Shown here: one piece after another, positions 9,733 to 18,281 of the stretch
How positions within the stretch are numbered: the stretch's first letter is position 1
Layout of the letters: each line of letters begins with the position of its first letter
Source of the DNA: Raineyella sp. W15-4
GTDB lineage: Bacteria; Actinomycetota; Actinomycetes; Propionibacteriales; Propionibacteriaceae
Length of the DNA: 64,000 nucleotides
Direction: 5' to 3'
Assembly (NCBI RefSeq): GCF_033170155.1
Contig: NZ_CP137079.1
Coordinates: 1,426,001 to 1,490,000, forward strand
Notes under the pieces: model-generated
The model's input: only the letters and a program-made list of their open reading frames with translations
The model's database searches: none
What the model was told of the DNA's origin: nothing
Made by a program: the position numbers and the translations under genes

Positions 9733-10500
9733 GTGGACAACACCCGGGAATTCGCCCCCACGACCGGTGAGCGGATCTGGCGAGCCGTCAAGGAAGCTTT
9801 GATCATCCTGGTGGGCGCGGTGGTGGTGTCCTCGGTCCTGCAGCACTTCGTCGGGCAGATGTTCCTCATCCCGTCGGGATCGATGGAGCACACCCTCGAC
9901 ATCGGTGACCGGGTTATCGCCCAGAAGATCGTGCCGGTCCACCGGGGCGACGTCGTCGTCTTCCGCGACTCCGCTGGATGGCTGGGGCCCGAACCGCTGG
10001 TCAAACGCGGGCCGGTCGGCCACGCGTTGGAGTTCATCGGGGTGCTCCCCGACACCTCCCAGAACTACCTGATCAAGCGCGTCATCGGGCTGCCCGGCGA
10101 CACCGTGGCCTGTTGCGACGCGGTGGGCAACCTCACCGTCAACGGCCGCTCGGTGGACGAGAAGGCCTACCTCTACCGCTCCGAGACCGGGGAGCAGGTG
10201 ATGCCGTCCGACATCCAATTCCGCGTCGTGGTCCCCGCTGGGCGGATCTTCGTGATGGGTGACCACCGCAACGCCAGCGCCGATTCGCGCTGTCACCTGG
10301 CGGATGTGGTGCCCGGTGAGCCGACCGGGGCCGACGCCTTCGTGCCGCTCAGCGACGTGGCAGGGGTGGGGTGGGCCATCTTCGCGCCGTTCAACCGCAC
10401 CACCATCCTGCCGAAGGCGACCGATCTGGCCCAGATCCCCGCGGCGACGACACCCGCCCCGGACCAGGCCTCGATCGAACCGGCCGGCGTCACCTGCTGA
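9733..10500 (+). CDS. lepB: Signal peptidase I
   Basis: This membrane-bound serine protease removes signal peptides from exported proteins. One N-terminal membrane helix (about residues 15-38, ALIILVGAVVVSSVL) is followed by the catalytic Ser motif IPSGSMEHTL and the general-base Lys motif LIKRVIGLPGD. The later box GRIFVMGDHRNASADSR is also present, so the enzyme looks complete at 255 residues. GTG 9733 is preferred because GGGAAAGGAA precedes it. An ATG at 9694 would add 13 basic residues and cannot be excluded. The stop overlaps the rnhB start (TGATG). Confidence 0.93.
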   Translation: MDNTREFAPTTGERIWRAVKEALIILVGAVVVSSVLQHFVGQMFLIPSGSMEHTLDIGDRVIAQKIVPVHRGDVVVFRDSAGWLGPEPLVKRGPVGHALEFIGVLPDTSQNYLIKRVIGLPGDTVACCDAVGNLTVNGRSVDEKAYLYRSETGEQVMPSDIQFRVVVPAGRIFVMGDHRNASADSRCHLADVVPGEPTGADAFVPLSDVAGVGWAIFAPFNRTTILPKATDLAQIPAATTPAPDQASIEPAGVTC

Positions 10501-11150
10501 TGGCCGCCACCACGGACCGCGACGGCCCGGACCTGTACGCGTACGAACGGGCTCTGGTCGCGGGCGGACTGGGCCCGGTGGCGGGGGCCGACGAAGCCGG
10601 CCGGGGCGCCTGCGCCGGCCCGTTGGTGGCCGCGGCCGCGGTGCTCGACGACGCGCCGGGGGCCGAGATCCCCGGACTGCGCGACTCCAAACTCATGACG
10701 CCGCACCAGCGGGACGTCGCCTACGAGCTGATCCGTACCCGGGCCGTGGCCTGGGCCGTCGTGGAGATCCCGCCGGCGGAGTGCGATAGGCGAGGGATCC
10801 AGCCGTCGAATCTCGAGGCGCTGCGCCGCGCCCTGCTCCGGTTGGACGTCCCGGCACACTACTGCCTCACCGACGGGTTCGCCGTCGACGGTCTGGGCGT
10901 CCCCGGGCTCGCGCTGTGGAAGGGGGATCGGGTCGCGGCGTGCGTCGCGGCGGCGTCCGTCCTGGCGAAGGTCACCCGGGACCGGATCATGGTGGCGATG
11001 GATGAGGAGTACCCGGGCTACGGTTTCGCCCAGCACAAGGGGTATACGACGCGGGCCCACCAGGAGGCCCTCGAGGAGCTCGGGCCCTGCCCCCAGCACC
11101 GGATGCGTTATGACAACGTGATCCGCGCGACTAGGCTGGCTGCACGATGA
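10500..11150 (+). CDS. rnhB: Ribonuclease HII
   Basis: RNase HII cuts the RNA strand of RNA/DNA hybrids and removes single ribonucleotides misincorporated in DNA. The 216-residue protein has the DEAGRG motif (in GADEAGRGACAGPL, about residue 28) that supplies the metal-binding acids, plus GLRDSKLMTP and the late segment GYTTRAHQEAL with nearby acidic residues. ATG 10500 overlaps the lepB stop and the end overlaps the next ATG (ATGA), so it lies inside a tight operon. Confidence 0.95.
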   Translation: MAATTDRDGPDLYAYERALVAGGLGPVAGADEAGRGACAGPLVAAAAVLDDAPGAEIPGLRDSKLMTPHQRDVAYELIRTRAVAWAVVEIPPAECDRRGIQPSNLEALRRALLRLDVPAHYCLTDGFAVDGLGVPGLALWKGDRVAACVAAASVLAKVTRDRIMVAMDEEYPGYGFAQHKGYTTRAHQEALEELGPCPQHRMRYDNVIRATRLAAR

Positions 11151-11455
11151 GCGCCGAGGACCTGGAACAGTACGAGAGCGATCTCGAGCTGCAGTTGTAC
11201 AAGGAGTACAAGGCAGTCGTCGAGATCTTCACCTATGCCGTGGAGACCGAGAGGCGGTTCTACCTGTGCAACGCGGTGGACCTCAAGGTGCGCACCGAGG
11301 GCGGTGACGTCTACTACGAGGTCTCGATGGCCGACGCGTGGGTGTGGGACATGTACCGGCCGGCCAGGTTCGTCAAGAGCGCCAAGGTGCTGACCTTCCG
11401 GGACGTGTCGATCGAGGAGATCGACCACTCCGATCTGAGCGTGCCGCGTCCCTGA
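11147..11455 (+). CDS. DUF2469 family protein
   Basis: This 102-residue acidic protein of unknown function is found almost always just after rnhB in actinobacteria, which is the case here with an ATGA overlap. Recognisable family segments are EDLEQYESDLELQLYKEY near the start and FYLCNAVDLKVR, ending in the SIEEIDHSDL tail. No signal peptide, membrane helix or catalytic motif is apparent. The position suggests a link to rnhB or to the downstream yraN-yifB-dprA group, but no role should be inferred. Confidence 0.9.
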   Translation: MSAEDLEQYESDLELQLYKEYKAVVEIFTYAVETERRFYLCNAVDLKVRTEGGDVYYEVSMADAWVWDMYRPARFVKSAKVLTFRDVSIEEIDHSDLSVPRP

Positions 11456-11628
11456 GCTCCGTGCTGCCGCGTCCCTGAGCCGTGGCGGCGGCGAATCGTC
11501 GCCGGATACGCCAGGATGCGAGGCCTCGTCCACAGGGCCCGCCGGCGGCTCCGCCGATATCCACACCCGTGATCGGTGCGGCCGCTGAGAGCCGTCTTCG
11601 CCCCACCCTCCCGGCGGAGGTGTGGAAC

Positions 11629-12012
11629 ATGGATCAGCAACGTACGCAGGAGCGTCGCGCTCTGGCGGTCGTGGGGGAGGACCTGGCGGTGGCGACCCTC
11701 GAGGCCTCCGGGTCGGTGGTCATCGCCCGTAACTGGCGGTGTCGGGCCGGGGAGGTCGACGTGTTCGCCGTCGACGAGTCCGCCGACGGCCCGGTCCTCG
11801 TCGTCTGTGAGGTGAAGACACGGGTCGGGATCGACTTCGGTGATCCGCTGGAGGCGATCACGCCGCAGAAACTGGCTCGGATGCGCGCCGTCACCACGGC
11901 GTTCCTGGCTCAGCACGGGCCCCGGTACGCCCGGGTGCGGTTCGACGCCATCGGCATTGTGATCACCGGGGACCGTCCGACACGGATCACGCATCTGGCG
12001 GGTGTGGCGTGA
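11629..12012 (+). CDS. YraN/UPF0102 family endonuclease-like protein
   Basis: The 127-residue protein has the core of the YraN family, a restriction-endonuclease-like fold. Visible motifs are ERRALAVVGEDLAVATLEASG, the RNWRCRAGEVDVFA box and EVKTRVGIDFGDP, which holds the ExK pair expected at a nuclease site. ATG 11629 is chosen because conservation begins there and a GGCGGAGG site lies upstream. A longer in-frame extension to 11482 looks like non-coding leader. It overlaps yifB by GTGA. Its role is unknown; association with DNA processing follows from neighbours. Confidence 0.86.
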   Translation: MDQQRTQERRALAVVGEDLAVATLEASGSVVIARNWRCRAGEVDVFAVDESADGPVLVVCEVKTRVGIDFGDPLEAITPQKLARMRAVTTAFLAQHGPRYARVRFDAIGIVITGDRPTRITHLAGVA

Positions 12013-13727
12013 CCGCGCGCCGGGAGGTGGCGGCTCTCGCGCCATCCGTCGTCCGCGAGGCGGTGCGATCCGAGGTCGGGTTGCCCCCTGGGCGGGCGCC
12101 GTCGCGGCCCCGCACCGCCACCGCCCGTTCGATAGCCCTGATCGGGATGGACGGGCAGGAGATCGAGGTCGAGGCGATGATCGCCCCGGGCCTGCCCCGG
12201 ACGACCCTCGTCGGCCTTCCCGACACCGCGGTCTACGAGGCGAGGGACCGCTGCCGGGCGGCGGTCGCGGCCACCGGCCTGGCCTGGCCGGTCACCTCGT
12301 TGACGATCAACCTGACCCCGGCCAGCCTCCCGAAGGCGGGATCCCAACACGACCTGGCGATTGTCGGTGCGATCCTCGCTGCGGCCGGTCTGGTCCCCGG
12401 CGACAGGCTCCGCCGGGCGGTCCTGCTGGGCGAGCTCGGGCTGGACGGCCGGGTCCGCCGGGTCCGGGGTGTGCTCCCCGCGGTGCTGGCGGCTCACGCT
12501 CGGGGACACCGGTGTGTGGTGGTCCCTGCCGGACAGGGCCCGGAGGCGTCGTTGGTCGAGGGCGTCGAGGTGCACACCGTCGCCAGCCTCCGGGAACTGG
12601 TGGCGTTCCTGCGTGGGGAGGCCGGGTCGGGCCGGCGCGCTGACGGCGCCACTGTGCCCGTCGAGGGTGCCGACGCGGCCCTCGACGGTGCGAGGTCGTC
12701 CGTCGACGGCGCCGATCCCGCCGGCGGGAAGACCCTCGCCGACGGGGTGTCCCCGGACTTCGCCGACGTCGTCGGCCAGGGCCCGGCCCGCCTTGCCGCG
12801 GAGGTCGCCGCGGCCGGCCGGCACCATCTGATGCTGAGCGGGCCGCCGGGCGTGGGCAAGACGCTGATCGCGTCACGCCTCCCGGGCATCCTGCCGCTGC
12901 TGTCGGTGCCCGAGGCCCTGGAGGTCGCCGCGGTCACCTCGCTGATCGGTGAACCCATCACCGGGCTGCAGCGGCGGCCTCCGTTCGCCGCTCCCCATCA
13001 TGCCTGCTCGGTGGCTGCGATGGTCGGCGGCGGCTCCAAGATCGCCCGCCCGGGCGCGGTGTCGCGGGCGCATGCGGGTGTGCTGTTCCTCGACGAGGCC
13101 GCCGAGTTCGCCCCGGTGGTGTTGGATGCACTGCGGACTCCACTGGAGGCGGGGGAGGTGTCACTGTCCAGGTCCCACGGCGAGGCGCGTTACCCGGCCC
13201 GCTTCCAGCTGGTGATGGCGATGAACCCGTGCCCGTGCGGAAATGCCGGTGTGCCGGGGCGGCTGTGCGAGTGTTCGCCCCACGTGATCCGCCGCTACCG
13301 TGGCCGGGTCTCCGGCCCGTTGCGTGATCGTGTCGACATCACTGTGATGATGTCCCCGCCACCGTCGGCCTATCTGGCCCTGGGGTCCCGGCTGCCGGCG
13401 CCCGAGCCGTCGGCGGCCATCGCGGCCAGGGTCGCCGAGGCCCGGGACCGTCAGCAGCGGCGGCTGGCCGGAACCGGTTGGACCACCAACGGTGCGGTGT
13501 CGGGCGCTTATCTCCGCAATCACCTGCCACTGCCCCGGGCCACCGACCGCCTCGATGACGCGATCCTGGACGGACGGTTGAGCAACCGGGGGGTCGAGCG
13601 GACGCTACGGATCGCCTGGACGATGGCCGACCTGGCTGGACACGACGTCCCCGACGAGGAGGACCTCTGGACAGCGCTGGCGCTGCGGCGCGGTGAGACC
13701 CACTTGCTGCCGGGCGGTGTGTCATGA
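12009..13727 (+). CDS. yifB: YifB/ComM-type Mg-chelatase-like AAA+ ATPase
   Basis: This 572-residue AAA+ protein is related to ComM, a helicase that extends heteroduplex DNA during natural transformation. An N-terminal Lon-like S5 domain (about residues 40-200) is followed by Walker A GPPGVGKT (about 280) and Walker B VLFLDEAAEF (about 360). A cysteine-rich insert MAMNPCPCGNAG...CECSP and the C-terminal Mg-chelatase domain complete it. Between the first two domains is a low-complexity linker with repeated GAD and VDGAD/LDGA units (12650-12735). The stop overlaps the dprA ATG. YraN-YifB-DprA clustering is common and suggests a DNA-uptake or recombination role. Confidence 0.93.
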   Translation: MTARREVAALAPSVVREAVRSEVGLPPGRAPSRPRTATARSIALIGMDGQEIEVEAMIAPGLPRTTLVGLPDTAVYEARDRCRAAVAATGLAWPVTSLTINLTPASLPKAGSQHDLAIVGAILAAAGLVPGDRLRRAVLLGELGLDGRVRRVRGVLPAVLAAHARGHRCVVVPAGQGPEASLVEGVEVHTVASLRELVAFLRGEAGSGRRADGATVPVEGADAALDGARSSVDGADPAGGKTLADGVSPDFADVVGQGPARLAAEVAAAGRHHLMLSGPPGVGKTLIASRLPGILPLLSVPEALEVAAVTSLIGEPITGLQRRPPFAAPHHACSVAAMVGGGSKIARPGAVSRAHAGVLFLDEAAEFAPVVLDALRTPLEAGEVSLSRSHGEARYPARFQLVMAMNPCPCGNAGVPGRLCECSPHVIRRYRGRVSGPLRDRVDITVMMSPPPSAYLALGSRLPAPEPSAAIAARVAEARDRQQRRLAGTGWTTNGAVSGAYLRNHLPLPRATDRLDDAILDGRLSNRGVERTLRIAWTMADLAGHDVPDEEDLWTALALRRGETHLLPGGVS

Positions 13728-14890
13728 GCGGGCCGGTGCTGGGCTGGACCGCCGAACGTCTGGCGCGATTCTCGCTGGCGCACGTCGTGGAGCCGGGCGA
13801 CCCGGGGATGTGGCGTACGGTGGCGACTCTCGGGGTGGAAGGCGCCTGGTCCGCGCTGAGGTCACTGGGATCCGACAGCAGATGGAAGCACCGGGCGGCG
13901 GTCTTCGACCCGGAGACGGCGATCCGGCTGACCGAACGGTCGGGAGCTCGGTTCGTGATCCCGGGTGACCCGGAGTGGCCGGAGCAGTTGGAGGCACTGG
14001 CCACCTGCGAACCGGTCCAGGAGCGGATGGGGGTCCCGGTCGGACTGTGGGTGCGAGGGGCGGCGAGGCTGGCTGACGTCGCCCGTGCCTCGGTGGCGGT
14101 GGTCGGTTCCCGCGCCGCCACCACCTACGGAGAACACGTCGCGCTGGACCTGGCGCATGCCCTGGTGAGGGCCGAGATCCCGATCATCTCCGGAGCGGCG
14201 TACGGCATCGACGCGGCGGCGCACCGCGGTGCGCTCGCCGTCCGGGACGCCGCCGGCGACGCGGTGACCGCCGCGGTGTTGGCCTGCGGGGTCGACCAGG
14301 TCTATCCGAGCGGTCACGCCGCCCTGTTCGAGGCGATCGCGGCGCGCGGTGTCCTGGTGTCCGAGCTGCCGCCGGGAGAACACCCGACCCGGCTGCGCTT
14401 CCTGAGCCGCAATCGCCTCATCGCTGCCCTGTCCCGGGGAACGATCATCGTGGAGGCGGCCTTCCGCTCGGGCGCCCGCAACACGGTGACCTGGGCGTCG
14501 GCCTGTGGCCGGCCGGTGATGGCCGTCCCCGGCCCGGTCACCTCCGGCCTGTCCGTTACCCCCAATCGGTTGATCCGCGATCACGAGGCGGAGCTCGTTT
14601 CCAGCCTCGAGGACATCCAGGCCCTGCTGTCCCCGGTCGGGCAGGACACCCTGGTCGGTCACCAGGAGCCGGCGACGACCGTGGACCTGCTCGGGGAGAC
14701 CGAACTCATCGTGCTCGAGGCGATGCCCGGGCGGGGAACGACGGGTCTGGACGAACTCTCGGTCCGGGCGGCGCTGCCGGTGCCGCGCTGCCTGGCCGAG
14801 CTCGAGTCACTGGGCGCGAAGGGTCTGGTCCGGGAACGGGAGGCCGGCAACTGGCAGCTGACCCACCGGCACCTGGACCGACGTCGCTGA
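13724..14890 (+). CDS. dprA: DNA processing protein DprA
   Basis: DprA/Smf loads RecA on incoming single-stranded DNA. The 388-residue protein has the Rossmann-like DprA domain (about residues 100-300) with VVGSRAATTYGE, SGAAYGIDAAAHRGAL, LACGVDQVYPSGH, FLSRNRLIAALS and GARNTVTWA. A C-terminal winged-helix segment follows (about 315-380, TGLDELSVRAALP). It starts with ATG overlapping the yifB stop. A hairpin follows the stop closely and probably ends the yraN-yifB-dprA transcript. Confidence 0.94.
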   Translation: MSGPVLGWTAERLARFSLAHVVEPGDPGMWRTVATLGVEGAWSALRSLGSDSRWKHRAAVFDPETAIRLTERSGARFVIPGDPEWPEQLEALATCEPVQERMGVPVGLWVRGAARLADVARASVAVVGSRAATTYGEHVALDLAHALVRAEIPIISGAAYGIDAAAHRGALAVRDAAGDAVTAAVLACGVDQVYPSGHAALFEAIAARGVLVSELPPGEHPTRLRFLSRNRLIAALSRGTIIVEAAFRSGARNTVTWASACGRPVMAVPGPVTSGLSVTPNRLIRDHEAELVSSLEDIQALLSPVGQDTLVGHQEPATTVDLLGETELIVLEAMPGRGTTGLDELSVRAALPVPRCLAELESLGAKGLVREREAGNWQLTHRHLDRRR

Positions 14891-14907
14891 CGGGCCCGCC
14901 GACAGCG

Positions 14908-14939
14908 GTGCCCCCGCCGCAGAGGAGCGACGGGGGCAC
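14908..14939 (+). terminator. Hairpin after dprA
   Basis: GTGCCCCCG at 14908-14916 pairs perfectly with CGGGGGCAC at 14931-14939 across a 14-base loop. There is no T-run, which is common for GC-rich terminators. The stretch from here to 15218 contains no gene that I accept, only an 18-bp duplication near 15182. Confidence 0.6.
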
Positions 14940-15181
14940 TGGGGTGAGCGCCGGTGGCCCGGACGGAGTTCCACCGCACCTGCCTCGCGTGCCGCCAGGC
15001 GATGGACAGGCAGGTGCTGGAGGAGATCCTCCGTGCCGGGACACCCTGTGGTCCTCCCGGGCCCGTTCGCTCGGGGCCGGCGCGCAGGCCGGCCCCCGGG
15101 TTCCGGACGGACACCCGGGGGAGGGGGTCAGGATGGGGTGAGGTGGGAAGGGACGGGGCCGGCGGTGACCGGACGGCCCGT

Positions 15182-15214
15182 CGGGAAAGGGCTCAGGGCC
15201 GGGAAAGGGCTCAG
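15182..15214 (+). repeat. Short direct repeat
   Basis: GGGAAAGGGCTCAGG occurs twice in succession about 18 bases apart, just beyond the 3' end of the acetyltransferase gene. No function is evident. Confidence 0.6.
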
Positions 15215-15218
15215 GACG

Positions 15219-15491
15219 TCAGAGGACGTCGGTGTACTCGGGGTGCAGGTCCACGAAGCGCTTGGCGAAAGGACACTTGGGGTCCACGACCATGCCACGG
15301 GTGCGGGCGTTGTCGAAGGCGAAGCGGGTGAGCTGACGGGCGATGCCCTGGCCCCTGAGGTCCCGGACGGTCTCGGTGCTCTCGATGACCATCTTGTTGC
15401 CGGACACGGTGTAGTCGAGCGTCCCGACGACCTGGTCGTCGATTCGGGCCTCGAACCGGTTGCCCTCAACCTGGTGAACAAAAGTCGACAT
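15219..15491 (-). CDS. Small GNAT-type N-acetyltransferase
   Basis: This 90-residue protein matches the compact GNAT branch (COG2388/NATD1-like). The acetyl-CoA loop RDLRGQGIARQL is near residues 43-54, and the closing motif VDPKCPFAKRFVDLHPEY holds the conserved Cys-Pro-Phe and His. The length is normal for this branch, which lacks the N-terminal strands of larger GNATs. The acceptor substrate is unknown. It is transcribed divergently from metB across about 170 bases, with a GGAG site before the ATG. Confidence 0.88.
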   Translation of the reverse strand: MSTFVHQVEGNRFEARIDDQVVGTLDYTVSGNKMVIESTETVRDLRGQGIARQLTRFAFDNARTRGMVVDPKCPFAKRFVDLHPEYTDVL

Positions 15492-15651
15492 GTATCACTG
15501 CTCCGTCGCTCGAAAGGGTGTGGAAACGTATGCGAGTCGGCTCTGGCGGCAGCGTTCCACTGGAAGAGTAGTCAGGGCGCCCTCACATTCCAAGTGCGCT
15601 GGTGACGGCCCGGTCGGCGTCCAGACGCGTGGTCCACCGGGTCGGGTTGGG

Positions 15652-15657
15652 TACCGT
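15652..15657 (+). promoter_or_regulatory. Leaderless-type -10 box of metB
   Basis: TACCGT is followed by 7 bases and then ATG at 15665. Confidence 0.55.
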
Positions 15658-15664
15658 TGCGGCC

Positions 15665-16813
15665 ATGGACAACGGCTTCAGTACTCGGGCCATCCGCGCC
15701 GGCCAGACCCCCGATCCGGTCACCGGCGCCGTCGTGCCGCCGCTCTACCTCACCTCGACGTTCGTGCAGGACGGGGTGGGGCGAATGCGCAGCGAGTACG
15801 AGTACTCACGATCCGGCAATCCCACCCGCACCGCTGCCGCCACCCAGCTCGCCGCGCTGGAACAGGGGACGTACGCCTACATCACCGGCTCGGGCATGTC
15901 TGCGGCGGACCTGGTGCTGCGGACGGCGCTGCGCCCGGGCGGCCGGGTCGTTCTCGGCCGGGACGCGTACGGCGGCACCACCCGGCTGCTCACCCAGGTG
16001 CTGGACTCCTGGGGGATCGAGACGGTCATCGCCGATCCGTGTGAGCCGGCCGCGCTCGAGGAAGTGCTCCGCCATCCGGCGCCGGGCGGCCAGCTGGTCT
16101 GGGTCGAGACCCCGTCCAATCCACTGCTGCACATCTGTGACATCGCCGCGGTGTCTGCGCTGGCCCATGCGTACGACGCCCGGGTATGCGTCGACAACAC
16201 CTTCGCCTCCCCCTACCTGCAGAACCCACTGCCGCTGGGGGCCGACATCGTGGTGCACTCCACCACCAAGTACCTCGGCGGTCACTCGGACCTGGTCGGG
16301 GGTGCGATCGTCGTCGACGACGAGGAACTCGCCGAGCAGCTGAAATTCCTGCAGAACGCTGCCGGCTACGTATCCTCGCCGTTCGACGCGTGGCTGCTCA
16401 TCCGGGGGATGAAGACCCTCGCAGTGCGGATGGACCGGCACTGCGCCAACGCCAGGACGGTCGCCACCTTCCTCGCCGAGCATCCACGGGTGTCGCGGGT
16501 GCACTATCCCGGCTTCGACTCACATCCCGGTCACGCGATCGCCGCCCGACAGATGCGTGACTTCGGTGGGATGGTGTCCTTCAACGTCGCCGGCGGCCGG
16601 GAGGAATCGCTCCGGGTGGCGGCCGCGACCACGGTGTTCCTGCTCGCCGAGTCCCTGGGCGGCGTGGAGTCCCTGGTGGAGCATCCGGCGGCGATGACCC
16701 ACGCCTCGGTGGAGGGCACCGCCTCCGCGGTGGACGACGACCTGTTGCGCCTGTCGGTGGGCATCGAGGATGTCGATGACCTGATCTCCGACCTGGATCG
16801 AGCGCTCGGCTGA
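15665..16813 (+). CDS. metB: Cystathionine gamma-synthase / PLP-dependent trans-sulfuration enzyme
   Basis: This 382-residue enzyme of the Cys/Met metabolism PLP family probably joins cysteine to an O-acylated homoserine, giving cystathionine for methionine synthesis. Visible motifs include YEYSRSGNPTR, the VWVETPSNPLL segment, the Asp in RVCVDNTFASP that binds the PLP ring, and the Schiff-base Lys in HSTTKYLGGHSDLVGG. ATG 15665 is chosen over an upstream in-frame start because conservation begins there and a -10 box lies 7 bases away. A gamma-lyase or O-acetylhomoserine sulfhydrylase activity cannot be excluded by sequence alone. Confidence 0.88.
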   Translation: MDNGFSTRAIRAGQTPDPVTGAVVPPLYLTSTFVQDGVGRMRSEYEYSRSGNPTRTAAATQLAALEQGTYAYITGSGMSAADLVLRTALRPGGRVVLGRDAYGGTTRLLTQVLDSWGIETVIADPCEPAALEEVLRHPAPGGQLVWVETPSNPLLHICDIAAVSALAHAYDARVCVDNTFASPYLQNPLPLGADIVVHSTTKYLGGHSDLVGGAIVVDDEELAEQLKFLQNAAGYVSSPFDAWLLIRGMKTLAVRMDRHCANARTVATFLAEHPRVSRVHYPGFDSHPGHAIAARQMRDFGGMVSFNVAGGREESLRVAAATTVFLLAESLGGVESLVEHPAAMTHASVEGTASAVDDDLLRLSVGIEDVDDLISDLDRALG

Positions 16814-16861
16814 CCCGGCCAGGGGGACGTCGCTGCACGGGACCGGTGTGCACCGGGGCGG

Positions 16862-16867
16862 TACCCT
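16862..16867 (+). promoter_or_regulatory. Leaderless-type -10 box of the gene at 16874
   Basis: TACCCT is followed by 6 bases and then ATG at 16874. It supports the reality of this small unrecognised gene. Confidence 0.5.
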
Positions 16868-16873
16868 GCAGGC

Positions 16874-17134
16874 ATGGGCGACGTCCGATGGCTGCACCCC
16901 GGGGATCGGTTGTTGTCGACCGACCCCATGAGCTGGAGTTTCCGTGATCTGTGTCAGGCCGCGGCGATGCTCGACACCGACGAGCGGATGGTCGCCCATC
17001 TCACCGACCATGCCGCCAGGCCGGAGGTCCGGCAGCGACTGCGGGTGCTGCTGCGGCTGATCGACGACGAGGGCGAGGCGGCACCGTTCAGTCAGCTGTC
17101 CCGACAACTACTGACGACCATGGTCGGGGACTGA
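16874..17134 (+). CDS. Small hypothetical protein
   Basis: I do not recognise this 86-residue protein. It is soluble, Asp/Arg-rich and predicted mostly helical (for example AAAMLDTDERMVAHLTDHAA and RQRLRVLLRLIDDEGE). It lacks a signal peptide or metal motif. It begins directly after a -10 box, and the next gene starts 4 bases after its stop, so the two are probably coexpressed. Codon use looks typical of the genome. Confidence 0.6.
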   Translation: MGDVRWLHPGDRLLSTDPMSWSFRDLCQAAAMLDTDERMVAHLTDHAARPEVRQRLRVLLRLIDDEGEAAPFSQLSRQLLTTMVGD

Positions 17135-17138
17135 GGAC

Positions 17139-17624
17139 ATGGTTGGGGCCGAGGTGGCCGGCCTCCCCGGGTGGTGGCCGTGGCTGGTCGCGGCCGTGAT
17201 CGTGATCGTTCTCGCGGTGGTCGCGTCGCGGTCCGGGGCCCGGAGGGATCCGGACGATCGGCTGGACGAGGCCGACGAACGCGAGATCGACGAGATGTTC
17301 GCTCTGGTCGACGCCGAGGCGGACGCACCGGTCCCCTCCGGGCCGTTGTGTGCCACGGTCGAGCGGCTGATCGCCCGGTCGGTTCCCCTGCGTGACGTCC
17401 GGCCGGCTGCCCGTGCGTCGGTCGGGCGGCTGGTGTTCGCCGACTCGACCGTGCTGCTGATCGGCCAGCTGACCGTGGACACGATCGCTCTTGCTCGGGC
17501 CGTCGTGGCCGGGCCGGTCGTCGTCGCATCGTACGAGCCGGACGACCGAGGCGTACGGCTGGTGCTTCGGTGGAGATCGGGGTCCGCCGAGATCCGGGTG
17601 GTCGGCTTCGACCAGCCCGACTGA
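17139..17624 (+). CDS. Single-pass membrane protein of unknown function
   Basis: The 161-residue protein has one hydrophobic helix near the N-terminus (about residues 11-30, WWPWLVAAVIVIVLAVVAS). A basic/acidic stretch and a cytoplasmic domain of about 110 residues with alternating strands and helices follow. I recognise no family. It is only 4 bases downstream of the 86-residue gene and upstream of another small orphan, which suggests a local operon of uncharacterised genes. Confidence 0.6.
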   Translation: MVGAEVAGLPGWWPWLVAAVIVIVLAVVASRSGARRDPDDRLDEADEREIDEMFALVDAEADAPVPSGPLCATVERLIARSVPLRDVRPAARASVGRLVFADSTVLLIGQLTVDTIALARAVVAGPVVVASYEPDDRGVRLVLRWRSGSAEIRVVGFDQPD

Positions 17625-17731
17625 GGGACCCAGCAGGGCGGCACCGACCCGCAGGGTGGCACCATTGGACCCGGGACGTGGCCGATGCCGGTCACGTGGA
17701 CCAAGGAAGTGGACCAGGAAGAGGACAGAGG

Positions 17732-17956
17732 ATGTCGAACGAGATCGAGTTCGTGAAGGGCGTCGACAAGCTGCACGCCTTCTACACCGAGCACGTCCGC
17801 ATGCTGGCCCATGCGTACGACCTGACGGACAAGCAGGCGGCCACGCTGCTCGACGAGTACGGCTTCCACAATGTGGCTCGGTCTATCCTGTACCCGCCCC
17901 GGGTGCAGGAGATCCCCGGCAGCTGGGACGAGGCCCAGGGGTCGGCCAGCAGCTGA
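17732..17956 (+). CDS. Small hypothetical protein
   Basis: This 74-residue protein is unrecognised. It is mainly helical, with the ordered-looking segment LHAFYTEHVRMLAHAYDLTDKQAATLL, then a short Pro-containing tail. ATG 17732 is selected because an AGAGGA-type site precedes it. A longer reading frame upstream has no other support. It lies 107 bases after the membrane-protein gene and before a hairpin at 18112. Confidence 0.6.
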   Translation: MSNEIEFVKGVDKLHAFYTEHVRMLAHAYDLTDKQAATLLDEYGFHNVARSILYPPRVQEIPGSWDEAQGSASS

Positions 17957-18111
17957 CCGCCCGTGGCCGTCGTCACCGGAACGATGCCCGGCGCCAGGCA
18001 GGCCAGGTACCCGGCGCCAGGTGGGCCGGTCAGGAGACGCCGCCGGTGCGCCACCTCGTCGATGCTGGACCCCGGATGCCCGAATGCCGTTGTGCCCTGG
18101 GACGCAGTTGA

Positions 18112-18132
18112 CCGGCCCGATGATCGGGCCGG
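18112..18132. terminator. Perfect GC hairpin between convergent genes
   Basis: CCGGCCCG at 18112-18119 pairs with CGGGCCGG at 18125-18132 across ATGAT. It sits between the rightward orphan genes and the leftward mqo, so it may act as a two-way terminator. Bases 17957-18281 otherwise hold only this hairpin and the tandem repeat. Confidence 0.55.
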
Positions 18133-18187
18133 CCAACAGCATCCGACAGTTACGAATCCGGAGCCCAGGAGTGATCCGGGGTACCAA

Positions 18188-18259
18188 GCAGTGATCCGGA
18201 GTCAGGCAGTGATCCGGAGTCAGGCAGTGATCCGGAGTCAGGCAGTGATCCGGGGCCAG
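18188..18259 (+). repeat. Four 18-bp tandem repeats downstream of mqo
   Basis: The unit GCAGTGATCCGGAGTCAG occurs exactly at 18188-18205, 18206-18223 and 18224-18241. A fourth copy with two changes lies at 18242-18259, and a looser copy is around 18168. The array ends 22 bases before the mqo stop. Confidence 0.92.
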
Positions 18260-18281
18260 GCGGTCGCTTGCCGCCCGGCTG

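Noticed and set aside
14954-15331. Rightward 125-codon frame with a CLACRQ motif after dprA
   Set aside because: Arg/Gly/Pro-rich composition of a non-coding GC-rich frame, overlap with the opposite acetyltransferase gene, and no ribosome site.
15492-15664. SAM riboswitch before metB
   Set aside because: The metB start directly follows a -10 box, so there is no room for a leader; no riboswitch core was seen.
18188-18259. 18-bp repeats as a CRISPR array
   Set aside because: Units are directly adjacent with no spacers, and no cas gene is present.
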